NCBI GenBank assembly: GCA_963825505.1
Contig: CAWGTL010000008.1
Coordinates: 186,001-250,000, forward strand
DNA length: 64,000 nt
Direction of reading: 5' to 3'
DNA from: JBBQSN01 sp963825505
GTDB taxonomy: Bacteria; Actinomycetota; Actinomycetes; Actinomycetales; CAWJMD01
Positions 16,316 through 26,758 of the stretch are shown here, one piece after another. Below the pieces are notes generated by a model. The model was not told the origin of the DNA. It made no database searches and saw only the letters and a list, made by a program, of their open reading frames with translations. Within the stretch, counting starts at the first letter, position 1; every line of letters starts with the position of its first letter. Made by a program: the position numbers and the translations under genes.

Positions 16316-17563
16316 TCAGGCGCTGCGGAACGCGACGGCGACGTTGTGGCCGCCGAAGCCGAACGAGTTGTTCAGCGCCACACCGGTGCCGATCTCGCGC
16401 GGCCCGCCCCGGACGACGTCGAGCGTGATCGCCGGGTCGAGGTCGGTGAGGTTCGTCGTCGCAGGCGCCTGGCCGTGGTGCAGCGCGAGGATCGACAGGA
16501 TCCCCTCGACCGCACCGGCGGCGCCGAGCAGGTGGCCCGTCATCGACTTGGTCGCCGACACCGCCACCTCGCCGACGCGCTCGCCCAGCACCGCGCCGAT
16601 CGCGGCCGACTCGGCGATGTCGCCGGCAGGGGTCGAGGTCGCGTGCGCGTTGATGTGCACCACCTCGGACAGGTCGATGCCGCCGTTGGAGAGCGCCGCG
16701 TTCATCGCGCGGGTGGCGCCGAGACCTGCAGGGTCGGGCGCGGCGATGTGGTGGGCGTCGGAGGTGAGACCGGCCGAGACCACCTCGGCGTAGACCTTGG
16801 CGCCCCGCGCGGTGGCGTGGGCGTGCGACTCGAGGACGACGATGCCGGCGCCCTCTCCGAGGACGAAGCCGTCGCGGCTGGTGTCGTAGGGGCGTGAGGC
16901 GGTCTCGGGCGAGTCGTTGCGGGTCGACAGCGCGCGCATCGCGGCGAACCCGGCGATGGGCAGCGGGTGGATCGCGGCCTCCGTGCCGCCGGCGATGACG
17001 ACGTCGGCGCGGCCGGTGCGGATCATGTCGAGGGCGTACGCCATCGCCTCGGCACCCGAGGCGCAGGCGGAGACGGGGGAGTGCGCGCCGGCGCGGGCGC
17101 CGAACTCGATCGCCACGGCGCCGGCGGCGCCGTTGGGCATCAGCATGGGGACCGTCATCGGGAGCACGCGGCGCGGGCCCGACTCCTTGAGGGTGTCGTA
17201 GGCGTCGAGCAGGGTCCACACCCCGCCGATGCCGGTGGCGACGACCGCGCCGAGGCGCTCGGGGTCGACCTCGGGGGAGCCGGCGTCGGCCCACGCCTCG
17301 CGGGCGGCCACCATCGCGTACTGGCCGGACGGGTCCAGCTTCTTCGCCTCGTGCTTCGGCAGCACCTCCGACGTCGGCACCGCGAGCCGGCAGGCGAAGT
17401 GCACCGGCAGGTCGTACCGGTCGAGCCACTCCTGCGGCAGCGCGCGCGCGCCGGACTCGCCCGCCAGGGCGGCCTTCCAGGTGCTGTCGACGTCGCCGCC
17501 CAGGGGGGTGGTGGCGCCGAGGCCGGTGACGACGACGCGTCGCTCGTCAGGGGTGCTGCTCAT
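16316..17563 (-). CDS. fabF: 3-oxoacyl-ACP synthase II (KAS II)
   Basis: Condensing enzyme of type II fatty acid synthesis, extending acyl-ACP with malonyl-ACP in the cytoplasm. At 415 aa it has the usual length. The catalytic Cys is in PVSACASGAEA (Cys167); the two histidines are in HINAHATSTPAGD and MTGHLLGAAGAVEG; the C-terminal NNSFGFGGHNV glycine loop is intact. It is the last full gene of the fabD-fabH-acpP-fabF series, separated from acpP by a strong hairpin that may lower its expression relative to ACP. Confidence 0.96.
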   Translation of the reverse strand: MSSTPDERRVVVTGLGATTPLGGDVDSTWKAALAGESGARALPQEWLDRYDLPVHFACRLAVPTSEVLPKHEAKKLDPSGQYAMVAAREAWADAGSPEVDPERLGAVVATGIGGVWTLLDAYDTLKESGPRRVLPMTVPMLMPNGAAGAVAIEFGARAGAHSPVSACASGAEAMAYALDMIRTGRADVVIAGGTEAAIHPLPIAGFAAMRALSTRNDSPETASRPYDTSRDGFVLGEGAGIVVLESHAHATARGAKVYAEVVSAGLTSDAHHIAAPDPAGLGATRAMNAALSNGGIDLSEVVHINAHATSTPAGDIAESAAIGAVLGERVGEVAVSATKSMTGHLLGAAGAVEGILSILALHHGQAPATTNLTDLDPAITLDVVRGGPREIGTGVALNNSFGFGGHNVAVAFRSA

Positions 17564-17619
17564 CGAAGTCGTTCTCCCGCTTGAGGTCTGGTGGACCGGT
17601 GGGTCGTTCTGTGATGCTG

Positions 17620-17648
17620 CCGACGGCGGGCGGGTGGCCCGCCGTCGG
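17620..17648 (-). terminator. Hairpin between acpP and fabF
   Basis: Perfect 12-bp stem (CCGACGGCGGGC with its complement, 17620-17631 and 17637-17648) with a 5-nt loop in the acpP-fabF gap. Inside an operon it would act as a partial terminator or as an RNA-stabilising 3' end for the short acpP message, raising ACP over FabF. Confidence 0.6.
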
Positions 17649-17665
17649 TCAGCGTCCGGGCGTGG

Positions 17666-17914
17666 TCAGCCCTGGGCCTGCTGCACGTACGACACGACGT
17701 CGCGGACGGTGCTGAGGTTCTTGATGTCCTCGTCCGGGATCTTCACGCCGAACTTGTCCTCGGCCTGCACGACGATCGAGGTCATCGACAGCGAGTCGAT
17801 GTCGAGGTCCTCGGTGAACGACTTGTCCATCTCGACGGACTCGACCGGCAGGCCGGTCTCCTCGTTCACCAGCTCAGCGATACCGGCGAGGATCTCCTGC
17901 TCGCTCTGCGCCAT
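17666..17914 (-). CDS. acpP: Acyl carrier protein
   Basis: Acidic 82-aa carrier for growing acyl chains. The phosphopantetheine serine is in the motif DLDIDSLSMTSIV (DSL). The ATG at 17914 has an ideal AAGGAGT site; an upstream in-frame extension of 16 residues is not ACP-like. It lies in the order fabH-acpP-fabF. Hairpins on both sides (17968-17986 and 17620-17648) may produce a separate stable acpP message, consistent with the large ACP demand of the pathway. Confidence 0.96.
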   Translation of the reverse strand: MAQSEQEILAGIAELVNEETGLPVESVEMDKSFTEDLDIDSLSMTSIVVQAEDKFGVKIPDEDIKNLSTVRDVVSYVQQAQG

Positions 17915-17967
17915 GGTGGGGACTCCTTCTGGGTGGGGGTGCTCGGACGTACTGGGTGACACTACGA

Positions 17968-17986
17968 CCCGCCGCAGGGCGGCGGG
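17968..17986 (-). terminator. Short hairpin between fabH and acpP
   Basis: Eight-bp GC stem (CCCGCCGC/GCGGCGGG) with a 3-nt loop, 22 bp after the fabH stop. Weaker than the acpP-fabF hairpin; probably a partial terminator or a processing/stability element. Confidence 0.4.
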
Positions 17987-18008
17987 GGTTCTCAGGGCTG
18001 CCGGGACA

Positions 18009-19010
18009 TCAGGGCAGCCGGACGACCTGGGCCGCGTAGGCCAGGCCGGCGCCGAATCCGATCAGCAGCGCGAGGCCGCCGGACGGCGCGGTGCCGTCGG
18101 CGAGCATGCGGTGCATGGCCAGCGGGATCGAGGCCGCGGAGGTGTTGCCGGTCTCGGCGATGTCGCGGGCCACCGGCACGTGCGCCGGGAGCCGCAGCTG
18201 CTTGACCATCGCGTCGATGATGCGGACGTTCGCCTGGTGCGGGATGAAGGCGTCCAGGTCGTCCGGGGTGAGCCCGGCCGCCTCGATCGCCTTCATCGCC
18301 ACCGGGGCCATCTGCCACACGGCCCAGCGGAAGACGCTCTGGCCCGCCATCCGCAGCGTCGGCCACTCGAGCGTGGGGTCGTCGCGCAGCTGGTCCCAGG
18401 GCTGGTTCTGGGTGATGACGTCCCACGACGCGCCGTCGCTGCCCCAGATCGTGGGGCCGATGCCGGGCTCGTCGGACGCGCTGACCACGACCGCGCCGGC
18501 GCCGTCGCCGAAGATGAACGCGCTCCCGCGGTCGTGCGGGTCGGTGATGTCGGAGAGCTTCTCGACCCCGATCACCAGGACGTGACGCGCCGTCCCGCTG
18601 CGGACCATGTCGTTGGCGAGCGACATGCCGTGGCAGAAGCCGGCGCAGGCCGCCGAGATGTCGAACGCGGCAGCAGGTGTCGCGTCGAGGCGGTGCGCGA
18701 CCAGCGGTGCGGCAGCAGGGGTCTGGAGCAGGTGGGTGACGGTGGCGACCAGCACGACGTCGATGTCGGCGCCGGTGAGACCCGCTGCGGCCATCGCCTC
18801 GCGCGACGCGGCCTCGGCCATGTCGACGACCGTCTCGTCCTCGGCGGCGTAGCGCCGGCTGACGATGCCGGAGCGCTCGCGGATCCACTCGTCCGAGGAG
18901 TCGATGTTCTCGCAGATCTCCGCGTTGGTCACCACCCGCTCGGGGCGGTAGGCGCCGACGCCGGTGATCCGGGCGTGGCCGGCCGGGGCCGGTGCAGTGA
19001 GCTGGACCAT
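18009..19010 (-). CDS. fabH: 3-oxoacyl-ACP synthase III
   Basis: Initiating condensing enzyme (333 aa) that joins acyl-CoA and malonyl-ACP and sets the straight or branched starter. The triad is visible: Cys122 in DISAACAGFCHG, His in IPHQANVRI, Asn in ETGNTSAAS. The GFGAGLAYAAQVV end is complete. Its ATG overlaps the fabD stop (TGATG), so it is translationally coupled to fabD. Confidence 0.96.
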   Translation of the reverse strand: MVQLTAPAPAGHARITGVGAYRPERVVTNAEICENIDSSDEWIRERSGIVSRRYAAEDETVVDMAEAASREAMAAAGLTGADIDVVLVATVTHLLQTPAAAPLVAHRLDATPAAAFDISAACAGFCHGMSLANDMVRSGTARHVLVIGVEKLSDITDPHDRGSAFIFGDGAGAVVVSASDEPGIGPTIWGSDGASWDVITQNQPWDQLRDDPTLEWPTLRMAGQSVFRWAVWQMAPVAMKAIEAAGLTPDDLDAFIPHQANVRIIDAMVKQLRLPAHVPVARDIAETGNTSAASIPLAMHRMLADGTAPSGGLALLIGFGAGLAYAAQVVRLP

Positions 19011-20197
19011 CACTTGTCTCCCTCGGGATCGAGCTGCAGCAACGGCTGCCCGGGGGAGACGGTCTCGCCCTCGCGCACCAGCCACTCCACCACGGTGCCG
19101 CCCTCGCCGGCGGTCACCTCGTCTCCGTCGGACTCGCCGGGCGTGTCGACGCGGGCGACCACCGTCTCGGCGCCGACCTCCTCGCCCGCACCGGCGGACT
19201 CCTCGATGTGCACGGTGCCGGGCGCGCTCGCCACGACCACGCGCCAGGTGTTCTCGGTGTCCTCCGGCGCGGTGCCGTGCTCGGCCACCATCGCCCGGGC
19301 CTTGTCCAGGTCGTCCGGCGTCTTCAGCGCGAGGGTCTGCACGCCGGGCATGGCCCGCTTGGCCAGGTTCGTCAGCGTGCCGGCCGGGGGGATCTCGATC
19401 AGGGCGGTGACGCCGAGCTCGGTGAAGGTCTGCATGCACAGGTCCCAGCGCACCGGGTTGCTGACCTGCTGGACGAGGCGGCTCAGCACCTCGGCGCCCT
19501 CGTGGACCACGGTGCCGTCGGCGTTGGACAGCAGCAGCGTGCGCGGGTCGCGGGTGGTGATCGCCCGGCTGTGGCGTTCGAGCAGCTCGACCGCGGGCGC
19601 CATGTGCGAGGTGTGGAACGCGCCGGCCACCTGCAGCGGGATCACCCGGGTCTTCGCGGGCGGGTCGGCCGTGAGCGCCTCGAGCTGTTCCATCGTCCCG
19701 GCGGCGACGACCTGACCGGCGCCGTTGACGTTGGCGGGGGTGAGCCCGTGCCGCTCGAGGGTGGCCAGCACCTCGTCCGGGTCGCCGCCCACGCAGGCGC
19801 TCATGCCGGTCGGGGTGACGGCCGAGGCCTCGGCCATCGCCCGGCCGCGCTCGCGGACGAAGACCATGGCCTGCTCGGCGCTGAGGACGCCGGCCGCTGC
19901 GGCCGCGGTGATCTCGCCGACGCTGTGCCCGGCGCCCCCGGCGACCTGCGAGAAGCCCTCGGACGGGTGCGGGAAGAGCTCGAGGAGCGAGATCAGCCCG
20001 GCGGCCACGATGAGCGGCTGCGCCACGGCGGTGTCGCGGATGGTGTCGGCGTCCGAGGTGGTGCCGTGCTCGACCAGGTCGAGGCCGGCGACGGCCGACA
20101 ACCACGACAGCCGGTCGGACAGGCCCGGGAGCTCGAGCCACGGGGCGAGGAAGCCAGGGCTCTGGGAGCCCTGGCCGGGGCACACGATGACCAGCAC
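19010..20197 (-). CDS. fabD: Malonyl-CoA:ACP transacylase fused to a lipoyl/biotinyl-like domain
   Basis: Residues 1-305 are a FabD: oxyanion GQGSQ, nucleophile Ser92 in GHSVGE, and histidine motif AFHTSHM. It loads malonate on ACP. At 395 aa it is 80-90 residues longer than ordinary FabD. The extra end (about 318-391) has the half-barrel pattern of lipoyl/biotinyl carriers: WRVVVASAPGTVHI, then GGTVVEWLVREGETVSPGQP, then LLQLDPE. The hairpin that should hold the modified lysine (MKM or DKA) instead reads DTPGESDGDEVTAGEGG with no lysine, so it should not be lipoylated or biotinylated. It may be a docking or folding module. GTG start; first gene of the fab set after fasR. Confidence 0.9.
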   Translation of the reverse strand: MLVIVCPGQGSQSPGFLAPWLELPGLSDRLSWLSAVAGLDLVEHGTTSDADTIRDTAVAQPLIVAAGLISLLELFPHPSEGFSQVAGGAGHSVGEITAAAAAGVLSAEQAMVFVRERGRAMAEASAVTPTGMSACVGGDPDEVLATLERHGLTPANVNGAGQVVAAGTMEQLEALTADPPAKTRVIPLQVAGAFHTSHMAPAVELLERHSRAITTRDPRTLLLSNADGTVVHEGAEVLSRLVQQVSNPVRWDLCMQTFTELGVTALIEIPPAGTLTNLAKRAMPGVQTLALKTPDDLDKARAMVAEHGTAPEDTENTWRVVVASAPGTVHIEESAGAGEEVGAETVVARVDTPGESDGDEVTAGEGGTVVEWLVREGETVSPGQPLLQLDPEGDK

Positions 20198-20264
20198 GGG
20201 TCCAGCCTTCCGTCTCGCCGCGCGTCGTGCCGGTCACGAACCTCACAACGTTGCGCGGCGATTG

Positions 20265-20279
20265 TGGAGGAAACCTCCA
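20265..20279. promoter_or_regulatory. Palindrome in fasR-fabD gap, putative FasR operator
   Basis: TGGAGG-AAA-CCTCCA is a perfect 6-3-6 inverted repeat, 68 bp upstream of the fabD start and just after the fasR stop. FasR of Streptomyces is known to activate the fab operon by binding upstream of fabD; this is the only clear palindrome in the gap, so it is the natural candidate. The binding specificity is inferred. Confidence 0.4.
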
Positions 20280-20292
20280 AGAGCGGCCCGGA

Positions 20293-21462
20293 TCAGGGGG
20301 CAGGGCGGTTGGCGAGCAGCCCGACAGCCTGCGCGGTCTGCAGGACGAACGCGTCGCGGGGACGCGTGGCGTCCCAGCCGGTGAGCTCGGCGACCCGCCG
20401 CAGCCGGTAGCGCACCGTGTTCGGGTGCACGAACAGCACCCGCGCGGTGGCCTCGAGCGATCGTCCGGTCTCCAGGTAGGTGGTCACCGTGTCGGCGAAC
20501 GCCGGCCCGGCCGCCACCACCGGCGCGTGGACGCGGTCGAGCAGCGCGCGCCGGGCGGAGACGTCGCCGGAGAGCACCCGCTCGGGCAGCAGGTCGTCGG
20601 CGTGCACGGGGCGCGGCGCAGCGGGCCAGGCGCGGGCGGCGACGAGCCCGGCCATCGCCACCCGGGCGGAGCGGCCGGCGCCCGCGAGGTCGGTGGCGGT
20701 GGGCCCGACGACGACCGGGCCGGGCCCGAAGCGGGGCGCGAGGTTCTCGGCGGCGGCGGCAGGGTCGCCGGACGTGCCGAGCACGACGACCACCCGTCCC
20801 CCCTGCACGCCGACCAGGGCGTCGTCGGCCGCGGCGCGGGCCGCCCGGCGCAGGTCGTCGACGAGGTCGTCGTCGGTGGTGCGTTCTCCCTCCGCGCGAC
20901 CGGTGCCCACGACGACGGTCACCGCGGCGTGCTCGCTCCAGCCGAGCGCCGCGACCCGGGAGTGCAGCACGTCGTCGGCCTCGCCGCGCAGCAGGGCGTC
21001 GACGACCAGCGCCTCGAGCCGGGCGTCCCAGGCCCCGCGGGTCTCGGCCGCGCGGGCGTAGACCTCGGCTGCACCGAACGCGACCTCGCGGGAGTACAGC
21101 AGGACCGCCTCGCGCACCGCTGCCACCTGCGCTGGGTCGGTCGGGTCGTCGGCCAGCTCGTCGACGTGGTCCTCGACCACCGCCACGACCGTCCGGACGA
21201 TGTCGAGGGTCTGGCGCAGGCTCACCGAGCGGGTGAGCTCGCGCGGCGCGGTGCCGAAGACGTCGGCGGTGATGGCGAGCACCTCGCCCTGGTGCTCGAA
21301 CCAGGTGGTGAAGGCGCTGATCCCGGCCTGTGCGACCAGGCCGACCCACGAGCGGTCCTCGGCGTCGAGGGCGCGGTACCAGGGCAGCGTCTCCTCGAGC
21401 CGCTGCAGCGCCGCGGTCGCCAGCGCCCCGGTGCCGCGTCGCGCCGACGCCGTCCTCGCCAC
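20293..21462 (-). CDS. fasR: PucR/CdaR-type regulator of fatty acid synthesis
   Basis: Transcription regulator of 389 aa. The N-terminal part (RLEETLPWYRALDAEDRSW) and central GGDEF-like sensor region (residues 160-290, with DDALVGVQGGRVVVVLG) are those of the FasR group. The C-terminal helix-turn-helix reads TGRSLEATARVLFVHPNTVR, then YRLRRVAELTG. In Streptomyces FasR activates fabD-fabH-acpP-fabF and matters for growth. Here it sits immediately upstream of fabD on the same strand with a 95-bp gap, the same arrangement. Confidence 0.9.
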   Translation of the reverse strand: MARTASARRGTGALATAALQRLEETLPWYRALDAEDRSWVGLVAQAGISAFTTWFEHQGEVLAITADVFGTAPRELTRSVSLRQTLDIVRTVVAVVEDHVDELADDPTDPAQVAAVREAVLLYSREVAFGAAEVYARAAETRGAWDARLEALVVDALLRGEADDVLHSRVAALGWSEHAAVTVVVGTGRAEGERTTDDDLVDDLRRAARAAADDALVGVQGGRVVVVLGTSGDPAAAAENLAPRFGPGPVVVGPTATDLAGAGRSARVAMAGLVAARAWPAAPRPVHADDLLPERVLSGDVSARRALLDRVHAPVVAAGPAFADTVTTYLETGRSLEATARVLFVHPNTVRYRLRRVAELTGWDATRPRDAFVLQTAQAVGLLANRPAP

Positions 21463-21549
21463 GGCGTCACCCTACGCCGTCGTGGTTGTCGCACACCGAC
21501 AAAGCCCAGCAGCTGACGCACCGCGGGTCCTCGGGAGGCGTACCGCTAC

Positions 21550-21575
21550 TTCGCGAGGCTCGCAGGCCTCGCGAA
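21550..21575. terminator. Hairpin downstream of aceE / upstream of fasR
   Basis: Nine-bp stem TTCGCGAGG/CCTCGCGAA with an 8-nt loop. In the sense of aceE transcription it lies about 90 bp after the stop and could end that message before the fasR gene. Confidence 0.5.
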
Positions 21576-21604
21576 CGAGGTGATCGCCACGTTCACGAGG
21601 CCAG

Positions 21605-21653
21605 CGAGCCGCCGAGCCGAGCCGAGCCGAGCCGAGCCGGGCCGAGCCGGGCT
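21605..21653. repeat. GAGCC pentanucleotide tandem repeat
   Basis: A run of GAGCC units (five perfect in a row around 21614-21638, with interrupted copies on both sides) lies right after the aceE stop. Such short tandem repeats can change length by slippage. It is outside any coding region. Confidence 0.75.
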
Positions 21654-21660
21654 GAGCAGG

Positions 21661-24429
<2,769 letters not shown>

Positions 24430-24517
24430 GGTGGGGCTCCCTCGGGTCGTCTCGGCTCACGGTGGTGCGCCGGGTCCCATCCTGTCGCGTCGCGGCGCGG
24501 TCGTCACACCGGGACCG

Positions 24518-25369
24518 CTACCCGCTGGTAGCCAGCCGGGCGCCGGCGGCCGGGGCGACCCGGCCGGGGTGGGTGTACACGTTCAGCGTGGGGTGGCGGA
24601 CGAAGCCGGCCAGCGTGATGCCGGCGCGCTCGGCCGTCTGCACCGCGAGCGACGACGGCGCCGACACCGCCGCCACGACGGGCACTCCGGCGGCCCACGC
24701 CTTCTGCACCAGCTCGAACGACGCGCGGCCGCTCAGGACCAGCACGTGACCGGCCAACGGCAGGCCGACCTCGCGCGCCGCCCAGCCGATCACCTTGTCG
24801 GCGGCGTTGTGCCGCCCGACGTCCTCCCGCGCCACGAGCAGCTCGCCGGCGGCGGTGAACAGCCCCGCGGCGTGCAGCCCGCCGGTGCGGGAGAAGCCGG
24901 CCTGCGCCTCGCGCAGCGCGTCCGGCAGCGAGGCGAGCAGGTGCGGGTCGACGACGACGGGGTCGGACGACAGGTCCGCCCCGACCCGGTCCATCACGGC
25001 GTCGATGCTGGCGCTCCCGCAGACGCCGCAGGCCGAGGTGACGCCGAAGGTCCGGCGGCCGCTGAGGTCGAGGGGCGGGACACCGGCGCGCAGCGTCAGC
25101 TCGAGCACGTTGAAGGTGGGGGAGCCGCTCTCGTCGGTGTCGGTGCAGTGCACCGCCGCGGCGACGTCGTCGACGTGGCCCAGCAGTCCCTCGCCGAGCA
25201 GCCAGCCGAGCGCGAGGTCGACGTCGTGGCCGGGCGTCCGCATGGTCGTGACGACCGGCTCCCCGCCCACGCGCAGCTCCAGCGGCTCCTCCACGGCGAG
25301 GGCGTCGGGACGGCGCACGGACCCCGGCCGTGACAGGTCCCACCTGACGACCGGCACCCGCGTGCTCAC
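24518..25369 (-). CDS. fdhD: Formate dehydrogenase accessory sulfurtransferase
   Basis: FdhD (283 aa) passes sulfur from cysteine desulfurase to the molybdenum cofactor of formate dehydrogenase. The active-site cysteines are in TSACGVCGSAS (CxxC). Other conserved parts are REDVGRHNAADKVIG and LSGRASFELVQKAW. I took GTG 25369 (VSTRVPVVRWD) as start; the upstream open extension is Arg/Pro-rich and non-homologous in look. No formate dehydrogenase or moa gene is in the window, so the client enzyme is elsewhere. Confidence 0.93.
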   Translation of the reverse strand: MSTRVPVVRWDLSRPGSVRRPDALAVEEPLELRVGGEPVVTTMRTPGHDVDLALGWLLGEGLLGHVDDVAAAVHCTDTDESGSPTFNVLELTLRAGVPPLDLSGRRTFGVTSACGVCGSASIDAVMDRVGADLSSDPVVVDPHLLASLPDALREAQAGFSRTGGLHAAGLFTAAGELLVAREDVGRHNAADKVIGWAAREVGLPLAGHVLVLSGRASFELVQKAWAAGVPVVAAVSAPSSLAVQTAERAGITLAGFVRHPTLNVYTHPGRVAPAAGARLATSG

Positions 25370-25541
25370 CCTGCCCACGTCCGGATCGTAGGTCGGGCGC
25401 CTGCCGAGAGCACCCGCGGACCTGCCCGGACGGCGTGGTGGACGTCCGCCGCGTGGTCTACGGTCGTGCCTAGCCGCGGGACGGAAGCAACCGGATCGGG
25501 GCAGCCCCTGACATGGCACGACGTGTGGAGGAGAGCAACCG

Positions 25542-25973
25542 GTGAGCAGCACCGCGGGCGCCGCGGGCGAGCAGGACCTCGCGTCCCGGCTCGGATTCGA
25601 GGCCGGTCAGGTCGTCCAGGAGTTCGGCTACGACGACGACGTGGACCACGACGTCCGCGACGCGATCGAGGACCTCACGGGCCACGAGCTGGCCGACGAG
25701 GACGCCGACGAGGTGGTCGACGGCGTGATCCTGTGGTGGCGCGACGGTGACGGCGACCTGGTCGACGCGATGGTCGACACCCTCGGTGCGCTCGCCGACG
25801 GAGCGCCGATCTGGCTGCTGACGCCGAAGAGCGGCCGCTCCGGCCACGTCCCGCCGGCCGAGGTGGAGGAGGCGGCGCCCACCGCCGGGCTGCACGTCAC
25901 CCGCTCCCTCGGCGTCGGGCCCGACTGGACGGCGACCCGCCTGGTCACCCCGAAGTCGGGACGACGCGCCTGA
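25542..25973 (+). CDS. DUF3052 family protein
   Basis: Acidic 143-aa protein: ASRLGFEAGQVVQEFGYDDD, then GHELADEDADEVVDGVILWW and a C-terminal LVTPKSGRR, the DUF3052 pattern. In many actinobacteria it lies next to aceE and a peroxiredoxin gene, as here. Function unknown. GTG start with GGAGGAG 9 bases upstream. Its stop overlaps the peroxiredoxin start (TGATG), so the two are co-translated. Confidence 0.9.
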   Translation: MSSTAGAAGEQDLASRLGFEAGQVVQEFGYDDDVDHDVRDAIEDLTGHELADEDADEVVDGVILWWRDGDGDLVDAMVDTLGALADGAPIWLLTPKSGRSGHVPPAEVEEAAPTAGLHVTRSLGVGPDWTATRLVTPKSGRRA

Positions 25974-26440
25974 TGCCTGGGCCGCACATCGGCTCTGTCG
26001 CACTGGATTTCGCACTGACGGACCACGAGGGCCAGGAGTTCCGGTTGTCCGACCTGCGCGGCCACTCCGCCGTGCTGCTCGTGTTCTACCCGTTCGCCTT
26101 CTCCAGAACCTGCACCGGCGAGCTGTGCGCGCTGCGCGACGACATCGACGTCTTCCGCACCGCAGGCGTGCAGGTGGTCGGCGTGTCGTGCGACCCGCGG
26201 CACGCGCTGCGGGTCTGGGCCGACCAGGAGGGCTACGACTTCCCGCTGCTGTCCGACTTCTGGCCGCACGGCGAGGTCGCGCGGCTCTACGACGTGTTCT
26301 TCGAGCCGGCCGGGATGGCCACGCGCGCGTCGTTCCTCGTCGACCGCGAGGGGGTGCTGCGCTGGTCGGTCGTCAACGGGCCGGGGGAGGCGCGTGAGCT
26401 CGGGGCGTACCACGAGGCGATCCAGGCTCTCTCCGGGTGA
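25973..26440 (+). CDS. AhpE-like peroxiredoxin
   Basis: Thiol peroxidase of 155 aa that reduces hydrogen and organic peroxides in the cytoplasm. The peroxidatic Cys47 is in the motif YPFAFSRTCTGE, a variant of PxxxTxxC with Ser in place of Pro-flanking residues; a second Cys52 follows in ELCALRDD. VVGVSCDPRHALRVW and DREGVLRWSVVNGPGEAR match the AhpE subgroup. Co-translated with DUF3052. A strong hairpin about 110 bp downstream likely ends the transcript. Confidence 0.92.
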   Translation: MPGPHIGSVALDFALTDHEGQEFRLSDLRGHSAVLLVFYPFAFSRTCTGELCALRDDIDVFRTAGVQVVGVSCDPRHALRVWADQEGYDFPLLSDFWPHGEVARLYDVFFEPAGMATRASFLVDREGVLRWSVVNGPGEARELGAYHEAIQALSG

Positions 26441-26548
26441 TCGCTCGAGCGTCCGTGCACCCGGTGGAGGTCGCGATCCTTGGTCCGTGCGGGTGACGAC
26501 GTCACGATGGGTTCACGTGGGGAGGGTCGTTGCGGTTTCATGTACCCA

Positions 26549-26588
26549 GCCGTGGCCGCCGATGACCCGAGACTTCGGCGGCCACGGC
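26549..26588 (+). terminator. Terminator hairpin after the peroxiredoxin gene
   Basis: Perfect 13-bp stem (26549-26561 with 26576-26588, arms GCCGTGGCCGCCG and its complement) with a 14-nt loop, lying between the peroxiredoxin gene and tRNA-Val. Confidence 0.65.
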
Positions 26589-26662
26589 CACGACGAGCCG
26601 ACCGCGACGAGCAGCTCCCGTGAGACAGTTCCGTGCACGCTCGTGCACTCCCTGTCGTGCAG

Positions 26663-26735
26663 GGGCCTGTAGCTCAGCTGGTAGAGCACCGCGTTTACAC
26701 CGCGGGTGTCGTCGGTTCGAACCCGGCCGGGCCCA
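26663..26735 (+). tRNA. tRNA-Val (UAC)
   Basis: Cloverleaf with acceptor GGGCCTG/CGGGCCC (one T-G pair), D arm GCTC/GAGC, anticodon stem CCGCG/CGCGG with loop TTTACAC (anticodon TAC, reads GUA), T stem GTCGG/CCGGC with loop TTCGAAC, discriminator A. CCA is not encoded. The Nif3 gene promoter starts 11 bp after it. Confidence 0.96.
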
Positions 26736-26745
26736 CCGGTCCCAC

Positions 26746-26751
26746 TAGGCT
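26746..26751 (+). promoter_or_regulatory. -10 box of a probable leaderless transcript (Nif3 operon)
   Basis: TAGGCT fits the actinobacterial TAnnnT -10 and is followed by only 7 bases before the GTG at 26759, with no ribosome site. This spacing predicts transcription starting at or next to the start codon. Confidence 0.55.
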
Positions 26752-26758
26752 CGCTCGC

